DNA of 64,000 bases from Aromatoleum diolicum (GTDB lineage: Bacteria > Pseudomonadota > Gammaproteobacteria > Burkholderiales > Rhodocyclaceae), in the NCBI RefSeq assembly GCF_012910955.1, contig NZ_WTVQ01000008.1:92795-156794 (forward strand), in the 5' to 3' direction. This document shows, one piece after another, positions 29,687-39,371 of this stretch. Under the pieces are notes generated by a model. It ran no database searches. It saw only the letters and a list, made by a program, of their open reading frames with translations, and was not told the origin of the DNA. Made by a program: the position numbers and the translations under genes. Each line of letters starts with the position of its first letter. The first letter of the stretch is position 1.

Positions 29687-31438
29687 ATGAAAACCACGGG
29701 CCTTCACGCGTGGGCGTATCTGGTGGCCTGCGTGATCGGGGGTGTCGCGCTGCTCCCTGCGCACGCACAGGCACCGGTCGAGCCCGTGTCGGCATTCGGA
29801 TTCGAGCCGAAACCGGCCGTCACGGCGCAGCATGCGATCGCGGTAACTGCAAACGCCCACGCGACCGACGCCGCGCTCGCGATTCTGCGCGAGGGCGGCA
29901 CTGCGGCCGATGCCGCGATCGCAGCGGCGCTCGTGCTGAACGTCGTCGAGCCGCAGTTTTCCGGCATCGGCGGCGGCGGTTTTCTGCTGCATTTCGACGC
30001 TCGCAGGGCCCGCGTGAGCGCTTGGGACGGCCGGGAAACCGCACCGATGGCGGTTGATGAGCGCCTGTTCCTGAATGTTGATGGCGAGAAAATGGCTTTC
30101 TACGATGCCGTCGTCGGTGGCCGCTCGGTCGGTGTGCCGGGGCTGCTGCGCATGTTCGAGCAAGTACATGCCCGTCACGGGCGGCTGAGCTGGACGAGGC
30201 TCTTTGCGCCGGCGATCCGGCTCGCCGAGGACGGTTTCGCGGTTTCGCCCCTGTTGAGCGCGCTGGCCGCGCGGGACCGGTATCTCGCGCACGATCCGGC
30301 TGCGCGGGCGCTCTTTTTCGATGCGACCGGCCGGGCGCTGGCGGTCGGCACGACCCTGCGCAATCCGCAGCTCGCGGGGGTCTTGCGGCGAGTCGCGGAC
30401 GAGGGGGTCGGGGCATTCTACGGCGGCGACATCGCCCGCGACTTGGTCGCGGCGGTCAACGCAGCACCGAATCCAGGGGCGCTTTCATTGAACGACCTTG
30501 CGAGTTATCGCGCGCTTGAGCGCGCAACCCTGTGCGCGGGCTACCGGGCGCATCGGGTTTGCGGGATGCCGCCGCCCAGTTCGGGCGGGGCGACGGTGCT
30601 CGCGATGCTCGGCATGCTCGAGCGCTTTCGGCTCGCCGAGATCGCCCCGGATTCGGCCTTTGCGGCGCATCTCTTCAGCGAAGCCGGACGCCTTGCGTTT
30701 GCCGACCGCGATGCGTGGTACGGCGACCCCGATGCGATGACGGTGAGGCCGGATCGCCTGCTCGATCGCGCCTATCTCGCCGGGCGCGCGGGGCAGATCC
30801 GGCTGTCAGGCAGCCTCGGTCGTGCCGCGCCAGGGACCCCGGCGCAAGGGGCTGTGCGCCCGGTCACCCGGCTGAGCGCCGAGCTGCCGGCGACAACGCA
30901 TCTTTCGGTCATTGATGCCGAAGGCAACGCGGTATCGCTGACGGCGTCGATCGAAGATACGTTCGGCAGCCGCCGCATGGTGCGGGGCTTCCTGCTGAAC
31001 AACCAGCTCACCGATTTCTCGTTCGCTGGGACCGACGAACGCGGCCCCCACCCGAACCACGTGGGTCCCCGCAAGCGGCCGCGCAGTTCGATGGCGCCGA
31101 CACTGGTCTTCGATCCGACGGGGCGCCTTTTCGCCGTCACCGGCTCGCCCGGCGGTAGCCAGATAATCAACTACGTCGCCGAGAGCCTCGTCGGCCTGAT
31201 CGACTGGAAGCTGCCGCCGGACCGGCTCCTCGTCCGACCTCACGCCGGCAGCCGCAACGGACCGACCGAAGTGGAAGACAGCCCGGATGGCCGCGCGCTC
31301 GCTGTGCGGCTGACGGCATTCGGGCATGAGCCGGTGATGCGCGAACTCCCCAGCGGCCTGAGCGTGATCGTTCGCGACGGCTCGGGCTGGACCGGAGCGG
31401 CAGACCCAAGGCGCGAGGGGGTGGCTGCTGGCTACTGA
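29687..31438 (+). CDS. ggt: Gamma-glutamyltransferase precursor
   Basis: 583 residues with a signal peptide ending AHAQA. It is an autoprocessing Ntn hydrolase: the small subunit should begin at about Thr403 in ATTHLSVIDAEGNAV, the new N-terminal nucleophile. Other family parts are ANAHATDAALAILREGGTA, FSGIGGGGFLLHF, GMPPPSSGGAT and GFLLNNQLTDFSF. It removes the gamma-glutamyl group from glutathione or gamma-Glu-Cys in the periplasm. GAGGGAG precedes the ATG. The stop is one base from the stop of the convergent PEBP gene. Together with the PCS-like enzyme it could split glutathione fully. Confidence 0.95.
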   Translation: MKTTGLHAWAYLVACVIGGVALLPAHAQAPVEPVSAFGFEPKPAVTAQHAIAVTANAHATDAALAILREGGTAADAAIAAALVLNVVEPQFSGIGGGGFLLHFDARRARVSAWDGRETAPMAVDERLFLNVDGEKMAFYDAVVGGRSVGVPGLLRMFEQVHARHGRLSWTRLFAPAIRLAEDGFAVSPLLSALAARDRYLAHDPAARALFFDATGRALAVGTTLRNPQLAGVLRRVADEGVGAFYGGDIARDLVAAVNAAPNPGALSLNDLASYRALERATLCAGYRAHRVCGMPPPSSGGATVLAMLGMLERFRLAEIAPDSAFAAHLFSEAGRLAFADRDAWYGDPDAMTVRPDRLLDRAYLAGRAGQIRLSGSLGRAAPGTPAQGAVRPVTRLSAELPATTHLSVIDAEGNAVSLTASIEDTFGSRRMVRGFLLNNQLTDFSFAGTDERGPHPNHVGPRKRPRSSMAPTLVFDPTGRLFAVTGSPGGSQIINYVAESLVGLIDWKLPPDRLLVRPHAGSRNGPTEVEDSPDGRALAVRLTAFGHEPVMRELPSGLSVIVRDGSGWTGAADPRREGVAAGY

Positions 31439-31439
31439 T

Positions 31440-32069
31440 TCAGGGCGAGGTCGCGGGATTGAGACTGTAGAGACCGACGAGCTTGGCTTCCGCCAGTACA
31501 TGCCCCGCGATCGCATTGCGCACTTGCGCACCGCCGAACTGTCCCTCCAGCGCGCAGCACTCGACGTCGAGCGCGTACAGCGTGAAGACGTAGCGATGCA
31601 CCAGCTCGTCATTCCACGGCGGGCACGGGCCATCGTAGCCGTAATAGTCGCCGCGCATGGCTTCGTCACCCTCAAACCAGGCGGTGTAGTCATTGATGCC
31701 CTGACGGCTGCCGTAGGCTGCGGCGGGGCCGGGCTTGCCCCCCGGGGTGACCTCCCGCGAGAAGCTGCCCGTCTCAATCTCCCGCAGATTGGCAGACAGG
31801 TCGATCAGCACCCAGTGAAAGAAATCGACCCGCGGCAGGCTTGCCGGCACATTGCGACCTTCCTGATTCACGTCGTCGCCCTTGCTCGGGACGTCGGGGT
31901 CATGGCAGATCAGTGCGAACGAGCGAGTGCCGGCCGGCACGCCGCTCCAGGCCAGGTGGGGATTGCGGTTTGCGCCGAGGCACACATGCCCGTCAGCGGC
32001 CGGAATGCAGAACGAAAATTCTCCGGGAATGCGCGAGCCGTCGGCGAAACTTTGACTGGTCAATTTCAT
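31440..32069 (-). CDS. PEBP family protein (YbhB/YbcL, Raf kinase inhibitor-like)
   Basis: 209 residues. PEBP fold markers: the ligand pocket ALICHDPDVPSK, FFHWVLIDL, and GYDGPCPPWNDELVHRYVFTLYAL. Bacterial members are cytoplasmic or periplasmic, of uncertain role; no signal peptide is seen here. Start taken at the internal ATG with CAGGAG upstream. It lies 111 nt after murJ on the same strand and converges with ggt. Confidence 0.9.
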   Translation of the reverse strand: MKLTSQSFADGSRIPGEFSFCIPAADGHVCLGANRNPHLAWSGVPAGTRSFALICHDPDVPSKGDDVNQEGRNVPASLPRVDFFHWVLIDLSANLREIETGSFSREVTPGGKPGPAAAYGSRQGINDYTAWFEGDEAMRGDYYGYDGPCPPWNDELVHRYVFTLYALDVECCALEGQFGGAQVRNAIAGHVLAEAKLVGLYSLNPATSP

Positions 32070-32180
32070 GCTGCTTGACTCCTGGTCTTGTCGGTCGGGG
32101 AGAAGCAATCAATCTGCGTCATTGTAGTGCCTCGCAAGCCACGCTGTGCCATCTCGCCGAGGCGCGATGCGGCGCTGGCT

Positions 32181-33719
32181 CTAGCCGGCGGTGCGACGGC
32201 GAAAATCGCGCACCCTGGTCCCCAAAGCAAACAGCGTCGCGAAATATGCCGCGATGCCCGCGGCTACCACTGCGGTGAGGCGCAGCGCACGTGTCGCCGC
32301 ATCCTGTTTCAGCCATGTGGCCTCTTCGCCCATGCCGAACCATAGCACTCCACCGAGTACCGCAAGCGCCGCGATCAGACGCAGGGCATACACTCCCCAG
32401 CCGGCCAGCGGCCGATATACCGCACGCCGGCGCAGTCCCCGGTAGAGCAGGCCGGCGTTCAGCAGCGATGCCAGTCCGATCGACAAAGCCAATCCGGCAT
32501 GTTTCATGGGCACGATGAACGCCAGGTTCATCAACTGCGTTGCCGCCAGCGTGATCAATGCAATCTTCACCGGAGTGCGGATATCCTGCCGCGCGTAGAA
32601 GCCCGGCGCCAGGATTTTCACTAGGATAAGCCCTGTCAGGCCGACGCTGTAGGCGACCAGTGCGAGCCGCGTCTGCAGTACGTCATTGGCGGTGAATGCG
32701 CCGTGCTGGAACAAGGTGGCAATAAGCGGCACCGCCAGCAACGCCAGCGCCAGCGCCGCCGGTAATGTCAGCATCAGCGTCAGCCGCAAGCCCCAGTCGA
32801 GCAGCGACGAAAACGCCTCCGGTTGCTCGTCGGCATGCATTTTCGATAGGCTCGGCAGCAGGATCGTCCCCAGTGCGGCGCCCAGCAGGCCCGCTGGAAA
32901 CTCCATCAGGCGGTCGGCGTAATACAACCACGAGACGCTGCCGCTCGCCAGGAACGACGCGAAAATCGTGTTGATGATCAATGAAATCTGGCTCACCGAA
33001 ACGCCGAGCATTGCCGGCAGCATCAGCTTCGCCACGCGTCGCACGCCCGGGTCGGAGAGGCTCAGGTCGAAGCGCGGCAACAGCCCGATGCGCGCAAGCG
33101 GACGCAACTGCAGGGCCAGTTGCAACACCCCGCCGATGAAAACCGCCCAGGCCAGTGCCAGCACTGGCGGGTCGAAGTAGGGCGCCGCAAACAGCGCCAT
33201 GCCGATGAATGAAAGGTTCAGTAATACTGGTGTAAATGCCGGAATCGCAAAGCGGCTCCATGTATTGAGCACGCCGCCGGCGAGCGCCACCAAAGACATG
33301 AACAAGATGTACGGAAAGGTGATGCGCGTCAGTTCGACGGTCAGTGCGAACTTCTCCGGCTCCGCGGCAAAGCCTGGGGCCGAAACCTGGATAATGAATG
33401 GCGTCGCCATGATCCCCAGTGCCGATACTGCGGTCACCGCGAGGCCCAGTACCGTCGCCACGCGGTTCACCAGTCGATGGGTTTCCTCCGTCCCCTGGCG
33501 ATTCTTGTACTCTGCAAGAATCGGTACGAAGGCCTGGGAAAACGCCCCTTCGGCAAACATCCGCCGCAGCAGGTTGGGGAGACGGAAGGCAACGAAGAAT
33601 GCGTCGGTGGCCATGCCTGCGCCGAACGCGCGTGCGATCACGAAGTCGCGGACGAAGCCGAGAATGCGCGAAAGCAGGGTCATGCCGCTGACGGTGACGA
33701 GGGCGCGCAACAGGTTCAT
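32181..33719 (-). CDS. murJ: Lipid II flippase MurJ
   Basis: 512 residues, about 14 membrane helices. It moves lipid II across the inner membrane for peptidoglycan synthesis. Recognised by [54 protein letters not shown] and the central [20 protein letters not shown]. Start at the ATG giving this N-terminus; in-frame codons upstream overlap the rpsT promoter. Divergent from rpsT. Confidence 0.95.
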   Translation of the reverse strand: MNLLRALVTVSGMTLLSRILGFVRDFVIARAFGAGMATDAFFVAFRLPNLLRRMFAEGAFSQAFVPILAEYKNRQGTEETHRLVNRVATVLGLAVTAVSALGIMATPFIIQVSAPGFAAEPEKFALTVELTRITFPYILFMSLVALAGGVLNTWSRFAIPAFTPVLLNLSFIGMALFAAPYFDPPVLALAWAVFIGGVLQLALQLRPLARIGLLPRFDLSLSDPGVRRVAKLMLPAMLGVSVSQISLIINTIFASFLASGSVSWLYYADRLMEFPAGLLGAALGTILLPSLSKMHADEQPEAFSSLLDWGLRLTLMLTLPAALALALLAVPLIATLFQHGAFTANDVLQTRLALVAYSVGLTGLILVKILAPGFYARQDIRTPVKIALITLAATQLMNLAFIVPMKHAGLALSIGLASLLNAGLLYRGLRRRAVYRPLAGWGVYALRLIAALAVLGGVLWFGMGEEATWLKQDAATRALRLTAVVAAGIAAYFATLFALGTRVRDFRRRTAG

Positions 33720-33776
33720 CAGGGGGCCGGCCGTGGAAAAAGACGCGATGATAGCCGCTGGCGACGGCCAGCGCAC

Positions 33777-33805
33777 TTGCGTCGAATGATTCAAGGCGGT
33801 AAACT
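33777..33805 (+). promoter_or_regulatory. Candidate rpsT promoter
   Basis: TTGCGT (33777-33782), a 17-nt spacer and TAAACT (33800-33805), about 35 nt before the start codon of rpsT, in the divergent murJ/rpsT gap. Confidence 0.5.
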
Positions 33806-33842
33806 CGCGCGCTTTCAAGAACCAATTAACGGAAGAACATTT

Positions 33843-34109
33843 ATGGCCAATTCGGCACAAGCCCGCAAGCGCGCCCGTCAGGCGGTCGTGGCCCGCGCTC
33901 ACAACGGCAGCCTGCGTTCACGTCTGCGTACCGCGATCAAGGCTGTGCAAAAGGCCGTCGTCGGTGGCGACAAGGCCGCGGCTCAGGTCGTGTTTCGCAC
34001 CTCGATGAGCACCATCGACAGCATCGCCGACAAGAAGATCATCCACAAGAACAAGGCCGCTCGCCACAAGAGCCGCCTGTCGGCCGCAATCAAGGCGATG
34101 GCCGCCTGA
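33843..34109 (+). CDS. rpsT: 30S ribosomal protein S20
   Basis: 88 residues, very basic. Begins [20 protein letters not shown] and ends [12 protein letters not shown], the complete S20 pattern; it binds 16S rRNA. A longer reading frame upstream is open by chance; the ATG with GGAAG upstream gives the family length exactly. Followed by a strong bidirectional terminator. S20 often represses its own translation; that cannot be judged here. Confidence 0.97.
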   Translation: MANSAQARKRARQAVVARAHNGSLRSRLRTAIKAVQKAVVGGDKAAAQVVFRTSMSTIDSIADKKIIHKNKAARHKSRLSAAIKAMAA

Positions 34110-34131
34110 TCTGCCTGCTTCGGTGGTAAAT

Positions 34132-34160
34132 AAAAACGGCGACTTCGAGTCGCCGTTTTT
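34132..34160. terminator. Bidirectional terminator of rpsT and the DUF3579 gene
   Basis: AAAAACGGCGACT (34132-34144) pairs perfectly with 34148-34160 around a 3-nt loop, with a run of five T at the end on both strands. It serves two convergent genes. Confidence 0.9.
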
Positions 34161-34218
34161 ATTTGGTGTTCGGATTTGAGTGGCGAGGGATGGTCCCGCG
34201 TCGCCCTGACGCGAGCGC

Positions 34219-34515
34219 TTACACGCCAGCCTGATCGTTATCGATCGGTTCCATCTTGAGGTTGTTGTCGTTGGCGAAATTCACCATGAACTTGAACGCC
34301 AGCGGTTCGATATCGTAAAGGCGTGCATCGACCACGACAGTCTTCTCGCCCTTCAACGTGCAGCCGGGGCGAACATAAGGGGAGTACATCATGCGATTGT
34401 CGGCGCCAAATGCCGACATGATTCCGCACAGCCTGTCCGCCCAGTCGCTGGGTCGGAATGTTTTTCCCTCTCGCGTGACCCCGATGATGATGAAGCTTTC
34501 GATCAATTGGTTCAT
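34219..34515 (-). CDS. DUF3579 family protein
   Basis: 98 residues, MNQLIESFIIIGVTREGKTF followed by PSDWADRLCGIMSAFG and YSPYVRPG. This matches DUF3579, a family of unknown function that in betaproteobacteria commonly lies near rpsT and the arginine genes, as here. Cytoplasmic; no motif suggests catalysis. The ATG at 34515 gives the family start. Confidence 0.85.
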   Translation of the reverse strand: MNQLIESFIIIGVTREGKTFRPSDWADRLCGIMSAFGADNRMMYSPYVRPGCTLKGEKTVVVDARLYDIEPLAFKFMVNFANDNNLKMEPIDNDQAGV

Positions 34516-34842
34516 ATGGCGCGACTTTGCGGCTGCGGGAATTTCCGGAGTGCGGTGCGCAGGCTGAGGCTGGGCTTGTGGCGCCGCACGAGACGGGGCG
34601 GATTCTAGCAGAAAACGCTTTCGTGATTCCGTCATGCGGTCTACAAAATGGCATTGTTCCTGGCGTCGCAAGCTACTCTGGCGAGCGCGTTTGTCGGTCC
34701 CCGAAAGCGTTTTTCGTGAGGTGGGTCAATCGGCAGCGAGCCTATACAATCCGGGCTCTTTGGCTTACCATCCAAGCTTCTACCATTCACGGCGGCGCCT
34801 GCCGCCGTGTGCGTTTCTGCTTCATCCTGATCGGGGTTATCC
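34516..34842. other. Divergent gap DUF3579/argD
   Basis: 327 nt without a gene. A -10-like TATACAAT sits at 34744-34751 for argD, without a good -35. The argD leader contains a perfect 9-bp hairpin, listed separately. No ARG-box (ArgR operator) could be recognised by eye. Confidence 0.4.
34788..34809 (+). promoter_or_regulatory. Hairpin in the argD leader
   Basis: CACGGCGGC (34788-34796) pairs perfectly with 34801-34809 around a GCCT loop, 33 nt before the argD start codon. It could affect translation or mRNA stability; no T-run follows. Confidence 0.5.
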
Positions 34843-36015
34843 ATGTCGCATCTCATGAACACCTACGCCAGATTGCCGGTTGCTTTTACGCATGGCGAGG
34901 GCGTCTGGCTCTTTGATGAGACGGGCAAACGTTATCTGGACGCCCTCTCCGGAATCGCGGTATCGACGCTCGGGCACAACCATCCGCGCCTCGTACGCGC
35001 GATTGCCCAGCAGGCGGCAAGCGTGCTCCACACTTCGAATCTGTACCGCATTCCGCTACAGGAAGAGCTCTCCGACCGCATCGCCGACTTGTCGGGCATG
35101 GACGAAGTGTTTTTCTGCAATTCGGGCTGTGAGGCCAATGAGGCCGCGATCAAGCTCGCGCGCTTCTACGGCCACAAGAAAGGTGTTGAGCATCCGGCCA
35201 TCATCGTGATGGAAAACGCTTTTCACGGTCGCACGCTGGCCACCCTGTCCGCAACCGGCAACCGTAAGACCCAGGCGGGCTTCGAGCCGCTGGTGGCAGG
35301 TTTCCTGCGCGTGCCGTACAAGGACATCGGGGCGATCCGTGCGGTAGGCGAGCATAACCACAATGTTGTCGCCGTGATGCTGGAAATGGTGCAGGGCGAA
35401 GGCGGCATCAACATCGCCGACGACGCCTTCCAGCGCGAACTGCGTGCCGTGTGTGACGAGCGCGGCTGGTTGCTGATCTGCGATGAAGTCCAGTGTGGCG
35501 TCGGCCGCACCGGTCACTGGTTCGGCTTCCAGCAGGCCGGTGTCAAACCCGATGTGATGACCCTTGCCAAGGGGCTCGGGTCCGGCGTGCCGATCGGCGC
35601 CTGTGTCACTGCCGGGCAGGCCGCGGGGCTGTTCGGGCCGGGCAATCATGGCTCCACCTTCGGTGGCAACCCGCTGGCGTGCGCGGCGGGGCTTGCCACG
35701 CTTGCAGCCATCGAAGAGGACGGCCTCATGCAGAACGCGGTCAAGGTCGGAGACGCGATCCGCACCGGCATGCGCGAGGCGCTCGCAGGTGTTTCGGGCC
35801 TTGTAGACATCCGGGGTCGCGGCCTGATGATCGGTATCGAACTGGATCGTCCCTGCGGCGATCTGGTCCGTCAGGCGCTCGACGCCGGCCTGCTGATTAA
35901 CGTCACTGCAGAACGCGTCATTCGCCTCCTGCCGGCGCTGATCTTCACCGAGCAGGATGCCCAGACGCTCGTGTCCAGGCTGGCTCCGCTGGTGCGCAAG
36001 CACCTTGCGCAATGA
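34843..36015 (+). CDS. argD: Acetylornithine aminotransferase
   Basis: 390 residues, class III PLP aminotransferase. Converts N-acetylglutamate semialdehyde to N-acetylornithine. PLP lysine in MTLAKGLGSGVPIGA, ligands in FFCNSGCEANEAAIKLAR and LLICDEVQCGVGRTG. It may also act on succinyldiaminopimelate. argF begins 10 nt after the stop. Confidence 0.94.
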   Translation: MSHLMNTYARLPVAFTHGEGVWLFDETGKRYLDALSGIAVSTLGHNHPRLVRAIAQQAASVLHTSNLYRIPLQEELSDRIADLSGMDEVFFCNSGCEANEAAIKLARFYGHKKGVEHPAIIVMENAFHGRTLATLSATGNRKTQAGFEPLVAGFLRVPYKDIGAIRAVGEHNHNVVAVMLEMVQGEGGINIADDAFQRELRAVCDERGWLLICDEVQCGVGRTGHWFGFQQAGVKPDVMTLAKGLGSGVPIGACVTAGQAAGLFGPGNHGSTFGGNPLACAAGLATLAAIEEDGLMQNAVKVGDAIRTGMREALAGVSGLVDIRGRGLMIGIELDRPCGDLVRQALDAGLLINVTAERVIRLLPALIFTEQDAQTLVSRLAPLVRKHLAQ

Positions 36016-36025
36016 GGTGCGCGCG

Positions 36026-36949
36026 ATGAATCCGCCCCGACATTACCTGCAGTTCAAGGACTTTACGCGCGAGGAATATCAGCACGTTTTTGATCGCACA
36101 CGCTGGATCAAGGACAAGTTCAAGCGTTACGAGCCCTACCATCCGCTGTTCGACCGCACGCTGGTGATGATCTTCGAGAAGGCCAGCACCCGCACCCGCC
36201 TGTCCTTCGAGGCCGGCATGCAGCAACTCGGCGGCTCGGCGATCTATCTCAATACGCGCGATTCACAGCTTGGTCGCGGCGAACCGGTCGAGGACGCTGC
36301 ACAGGTCATCTCGCGCATGAGCGACGTCGTGATGATCCGCACCTTCGAACAGGACATCATCGAACGCTTCGCGGCGAACTCGCGTGTCCCGGTCATCAAC
36401 GGCCTGACCAACGAATATCACCCCTGCCAGATCCTGGCTGATATCTACACCTTCATCGAGCACCGCGGCTCGATCCAGGGCAAGACCGTCGCGTGGATCG
36501 GTGACTCCAACAACATGTGCAACACCTGGCTGCAGGCAGCCGAGTTGCTGGACTTCAATGTCCATGTGTCGACCCCGCCGGGCTATGAGGTCGAGCCGGA
36601 GCGCGCCGGCCTGTACGGCACGGGCCATTTCGAGCAGTTTGCCGATCCGATGGACGCCTGCAAGGGCGCCGATCTGGTCACGACGGATGTATGGACGTCG
36701 ATGGGCTTCGAGGCGGAAAACGACGAACGGATGAAGGATTTTGCGGACTGGTGCGTCGACGCTGAAATGATGGCGGCCGCCCGTCAGCATGCAGTGTTCA
36801 TGCACTGCCTGCCCGCCCACCGCGGCGAGGAGGTGACCGCCGAAGTCATCGACGGCGTCCAGTCGGTGGTGTGGGACGAGGCCGAAAATCGCCTGCACGC
36901 CCAGAAGGCGTTGATGGAATATCTGGTGCTCGGCAAGGTTGAAGACTGA
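36026..36949 (+). CDS. argF: Ornithine carbamoyltransferase
   Basis: 307 residues. Joins carbamoyl phosphate and ornithine to citrulline. Carbamoyl-phosphate site FEKASTRTRLSFE, ornithine site GDSNNMCNTW and VWTSMGFE, and the catalytic Cys in MHCLPAHRGEE. Start at the ATG after GAGGT. Length is typical of anabolic enzymes. Confidence 0.96.
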   Translation: MNPPRHYLQFKDFTREEYQHVFDRTRWIKDKFKRYEPYHPLFDRTLVMIFEKASTRTRLSFEAGMQQLGGSAIYLNTRDSQLGRGEPVEDAAQVISRMSDVVMIRTFEQDIIERFAANSRVPVINGLTNEYHPCQILADIYTFIEHRGSIQGKTVAWIGDSNNMCNTWLQAAELLDFNVHVSTPPGYEVEPERAGLYGTGHFEQFADPMDACKGADLVTTDVWTSMGFEAENDERMKDFADWCVDAEMMAAARQHAVFMHCLPAHRGEEVTAEVIDGVQSVVWDEAENRLHAQKALMEYLVLGKVED

Positions 36950-36973
36950 GCCGGCCCAAAAATAGCGAATCCT

Positions 36974-36991
36974 GGCCGCGTGACTGCGGCC
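36974..36991 (+). repeat. Hairpin between argF and argG
   Basis: GGCCGC (36974-36979) and GCGGCC (36986-36991) with a 6-nt loop, 25 nt after the argF stop. No T-run. Confidence 0.4.
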
Positions 36992-36999
36992 TGCCTGTT

Positions 37000-37025
37000 G
37001 AGCGGAAATCGAAAGAGCGGAAATC
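37000..37025 (+). repeat. Tandem repeat covering the argG ribosome site
   Basis: GAGCGGAAATC occurs at 37000-37010 and again at 37015-37025, 15 nt apart. The second copy lies at ribosome-site distance from the ATG at 37029. Confidence 0.6.
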
Positions 37026-37028
37026 CAA

Positions 37029-38258
37029 ATGAGCGACGTCAAAAAAGCAGTGCTCGCCTACTCGGGCGGGCTCGATACCTCGGTCATCCTCAAGTGGCTG
37101 CAGGACACCTACCAATGCGAAGTGGTCACTTTCACCGCCGACCTGGGTCAGGGTGAAGAGCTTGAGCCCGCGCGCCAGAAGGCACTGAAGTTCGGCATCA
37201 CGCCCGAGAACATCTTCATCGACGACCTGCGCGAAGAGTTCGTGCGCGACTTCGTCTTCCCGATGTTCCGCTGCAATACCGTCTATGAAGGCGAGTACCT
37301 GCTGGGGACCTCGATCGCCCGTCCGCTGATTGCCAAGCGCCAGATCGAGATCGCCCGCGCCACCGGCGCAGATGCGGTGTCCCATGGCGCGACCGGCAAG
37401 GGCAACGACCAGGTCCGCTTCGAGCTGGGCTACTATGCCCTGATGCCCGGCGTGAAGGTCATCGCCCCGTGGCGTGAGTGGGATCTGCTGTCGCGCGAAA
37501 AGCTGCTTGCGTATGCCGAGAAACACGGCATTCCCATCGAGATGAAGCATAAGCAGGGCGGCTCCCCGTATTCGATGGACGCCAATCTGCTGCATATCTC
37601 CTTCGAAGGTCGTCACCTCGAAAACCCGGCTGCGGAGGCCGAAGAGTCGATGTGGCGCTGGACCGTGTCGCCGGAGGCCGCACCGGATGCCGCCGAATAC
37701 GTCGACCTCGAATTCGAGCGCGGCGACCTTGTGTCCATCAACGGCACGCGCATGAAGGCGCACGAACTCCTCGGCAAGCTCAACGAACTCGGCGGCAAGC
37801 ACGGCATCGGCCGTCTCGACCTGGTCGAGAACCGTTACGTCGGCATGAAGAGCCGTGGCTGCTATGAAACGCCGGGGGGCACCATTCTGCTGCGCGCCCA
37901 CCGCGCGATCGAATCGATCACGCTCGACCGCGAAGTCGCCCACCTCAAGGACGACCTGATGCCGCGCTACGCCAGCATGATCTACAACGGCTATTGGTGG
38001 AGTCCGGAGCGTCAAGCGCTGCAGGCGCTCATCGATCAGACGCAGCAGGCGGTCAACGGCTGGGTGCGCCTCAAGCTCTACAAGGGTAATGTCATTGTTA
38101 CCGGCCGCGATTCGAAGACCGACTCGCTGTTCGATCCGACCATCGCCACCTTCGAAGACGACCAGGGCGCCTACAATCAGAAGGACGCGCACGGCTTCAT
38201 CCGCCTCAATGCGCTGCGCATGCGCATCGCGGCAAACGCCAAGACCAAGCGAGGCTAG
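37029..38258 (+). CDS. argG: Argininosuccinate synthase
   Basis: 409 residues. ATP-dependent joining of citrulline and aspartate. Nucleotide loop [15 protein letters not shown], citrulline/aspartate segments [15 protein letters not shown] and [14 protein letters not shown]. It completes argD-argF-argG; argH is not visible. The gap to argF (79 nt) has a hairpin and a tandem repeat. Confidence 0.97.
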   Translation: MSDVKKAVLAYSGGLDTSVILKWLQDTYQCEVVTFTADLGQGEELEPARQKALKFGITPENIFIDDLREEFVRDFVFPMFRCNTVYEGEYLLGTSIARPLIAKRQIEIARATGADAVSHGATGKGNDQVRFELGYYALMPGVKVIAPWREWDLLSREKLLAYAEKHGIPIEMKHKQGGSPYSMDANLLHISFEGRHLENPAAEAEESMWRWTVSPEAAPDAAEYVDLEFERGDLVSINGTRMKAHELLGKLNELGGKHGIGRLDLVENRYVGMKSRGCYETPGGTILLRAHRAIESITLDREVAHLKDDLMPRYASMIYNGYWWSPERQALQALIDQTQQAVNGWVRLKLYKGNVIVTGRDSKTDSLFDPTIATFEDDQGAYNQKDAHGFIRLNALRMRIAANAKTKRG

Positions 38259-38270
38259 GGAGATGTCTCG

Positions 38271-38501
38271 ATGAACGGCGACCCGATCATTTTCGGGCTG
38301 ACCATTGCGGAATTCGAGGACTACTCGCTCAAGATCCTGCTGTCCGCTCTGATCCTGTACATGCTGTTCATTATCGGCAATCTCGCCCGGCAGTCGAAGG
38401 CCGGCCGCTATGGCACGATCTGGCTGTTCGTGGCGCTGGGTCTCGGCTTCGTCGGCTTCGTCGCCAAGAGTTTCATCCAGAAATTTATGGGTATCGAATA
38501 G
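38271..38501 (+). CDS. DUF2788-like small membrane protein
   Basis: 76 residues with two hydrophobic helices (LKILLSALILYMLFIIGNLA and TIWLFVALGLGFVGFVAKSF). Resembles the DUF2788 family of unknown function, found in betaproteobacteria. 12 nt after argG and 14 nt before ppnP, so probably in the same transcript. Confidence 0.8.
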   Translation: MNGDPIIFGLTIAEFEDYSLKILLSALILYMLFIIGNLARQSKAGRYGTIWLFVALGLGFVGFVAKSFIQKFMGIE

Positions 38502-38515
38502 GGAAGCGACATTTC

Positions 38516-38851
38516 ATGAGCATCACCGAAAAATTCGACGGCGTCGCCGTCACCACCAAAGCGAACGTCTATTTCGACGGCAAGTGCATCAGCCACGCCA
38601 TCACTCTGGCCGATGGCACCCGCAAGTCGGTTGGTGTCATCCTGCCCGCTACGCTTACCTTCAATACCGGTGCCCCGGAAATCATGGAAGGCGTCGCCGG
38701 CAGCTGCCGCGTGCGTCTGAAGGGCCCCAATGGTGAAATGGGCGAATGGAAAACCTGGGGTGTCGGCGAATCCTTCAACGTCCCCGGCAATTCCAGCTTC
38801 GACATCGAAGTTGCCGGCGAGCCGTATCACTACGTCTGCCATTTCGGCTGA
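38516..38851 (+). CDS. ppnP: Pyrimidine/purine nucleoside phosphorylase PpnP
   Basis: 111 residues, a small cupin of the former DUF1255 family. Sequence ANVYFDGKCISHAI, VILPATLTFNTGAPEIMEG and VPGNSSFDIEV match E. coli YaiE/PpnP, which phosphorolyses several nucleosides. Start at the ATG after GGGAAGCGAC. Confidence 0.92.
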   Translation: MSITEKFDGVAVTTKANVYFDGKCISHAITLADGTRKSVGVILPATLTFNTGAPEIMEGVAGSCRVRLKGPNGEMGEWKTWGVGESFNVPGNSSFDIEVAGEPYHYVCHFG

Positions 38852-38863
38852 CCGGAGCCAGCG

Positions 38864-39349
38864 ATGCCATCATTCGACATCATGTCTGAAGTCGATCTGC
38901 CGTCGCTGCGCAACGCCGTCGACGTCGCAAATCGCAAGATCACCGGCCGCTACGACTTCAAGGGCAGCGACGCACGGGTGGAGCAGGGCGACAAAGTCCT
39001 CACCCTGTTCGGTGACAGCGACTTCCAGATCGAGCAAATCACCGCCATCCTGCTGCCCGAGATGACCAGCAAGAAGATCGACGTGCGCTGCCTCGAATAC
39101 GGGGATCTGCAAAAGGTTGGCGGCAACAAGCTCAAGCAGGAACTCAAGGTTCGGGTCGGTGTCGAGCAGGAGTTGGCAAAAAAGGTCGTCCGCCTGCTCA
39201 AGGACAGCAAAATGAAGGTCCAGGCTGCCATCCAGGGCGACGTCGTGCGTGTCACCGGTGCCAAGCGCGACATCCTTCAGGACGCTATCGCACTGGTCAA
39301 GAAGGAGGTCACGGATTTCCCGCTGCAGTTCGGCAACTTCCGCGACTAA
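38864..39349 (+). CDS. yajQ: YajQ family nucleotide-binding protein
   Basis: 161 residues, two ferredoxin-like lobes. MPSFDIMSEVDLPSLRNAVD and the C-terminal DFPLQFGNFRD are diagnostic. Members bind c-di-GMP or other nucleotides and act with transcription factors in Xanthomonas. 12 nt after ppnP. Confidence 0.94.
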   Translation: MPSFDIMSEVDLPSLRNAVDVANRKITGRYDFKGSDARVEQGDKVLTLFGDSDFQIEQITAILLPEMTSKKIDVRCLEYGDLQKVGGNKLKQELKVRVGVEQELAKKVVRLLKDSKMKVQAAIQGDVVRVTGAKRDILQDAIALVKKEVTDFPLQFGNFRD

Positions 39350-39371
39350 TCACTCGTACGCCGGAGGCGTC

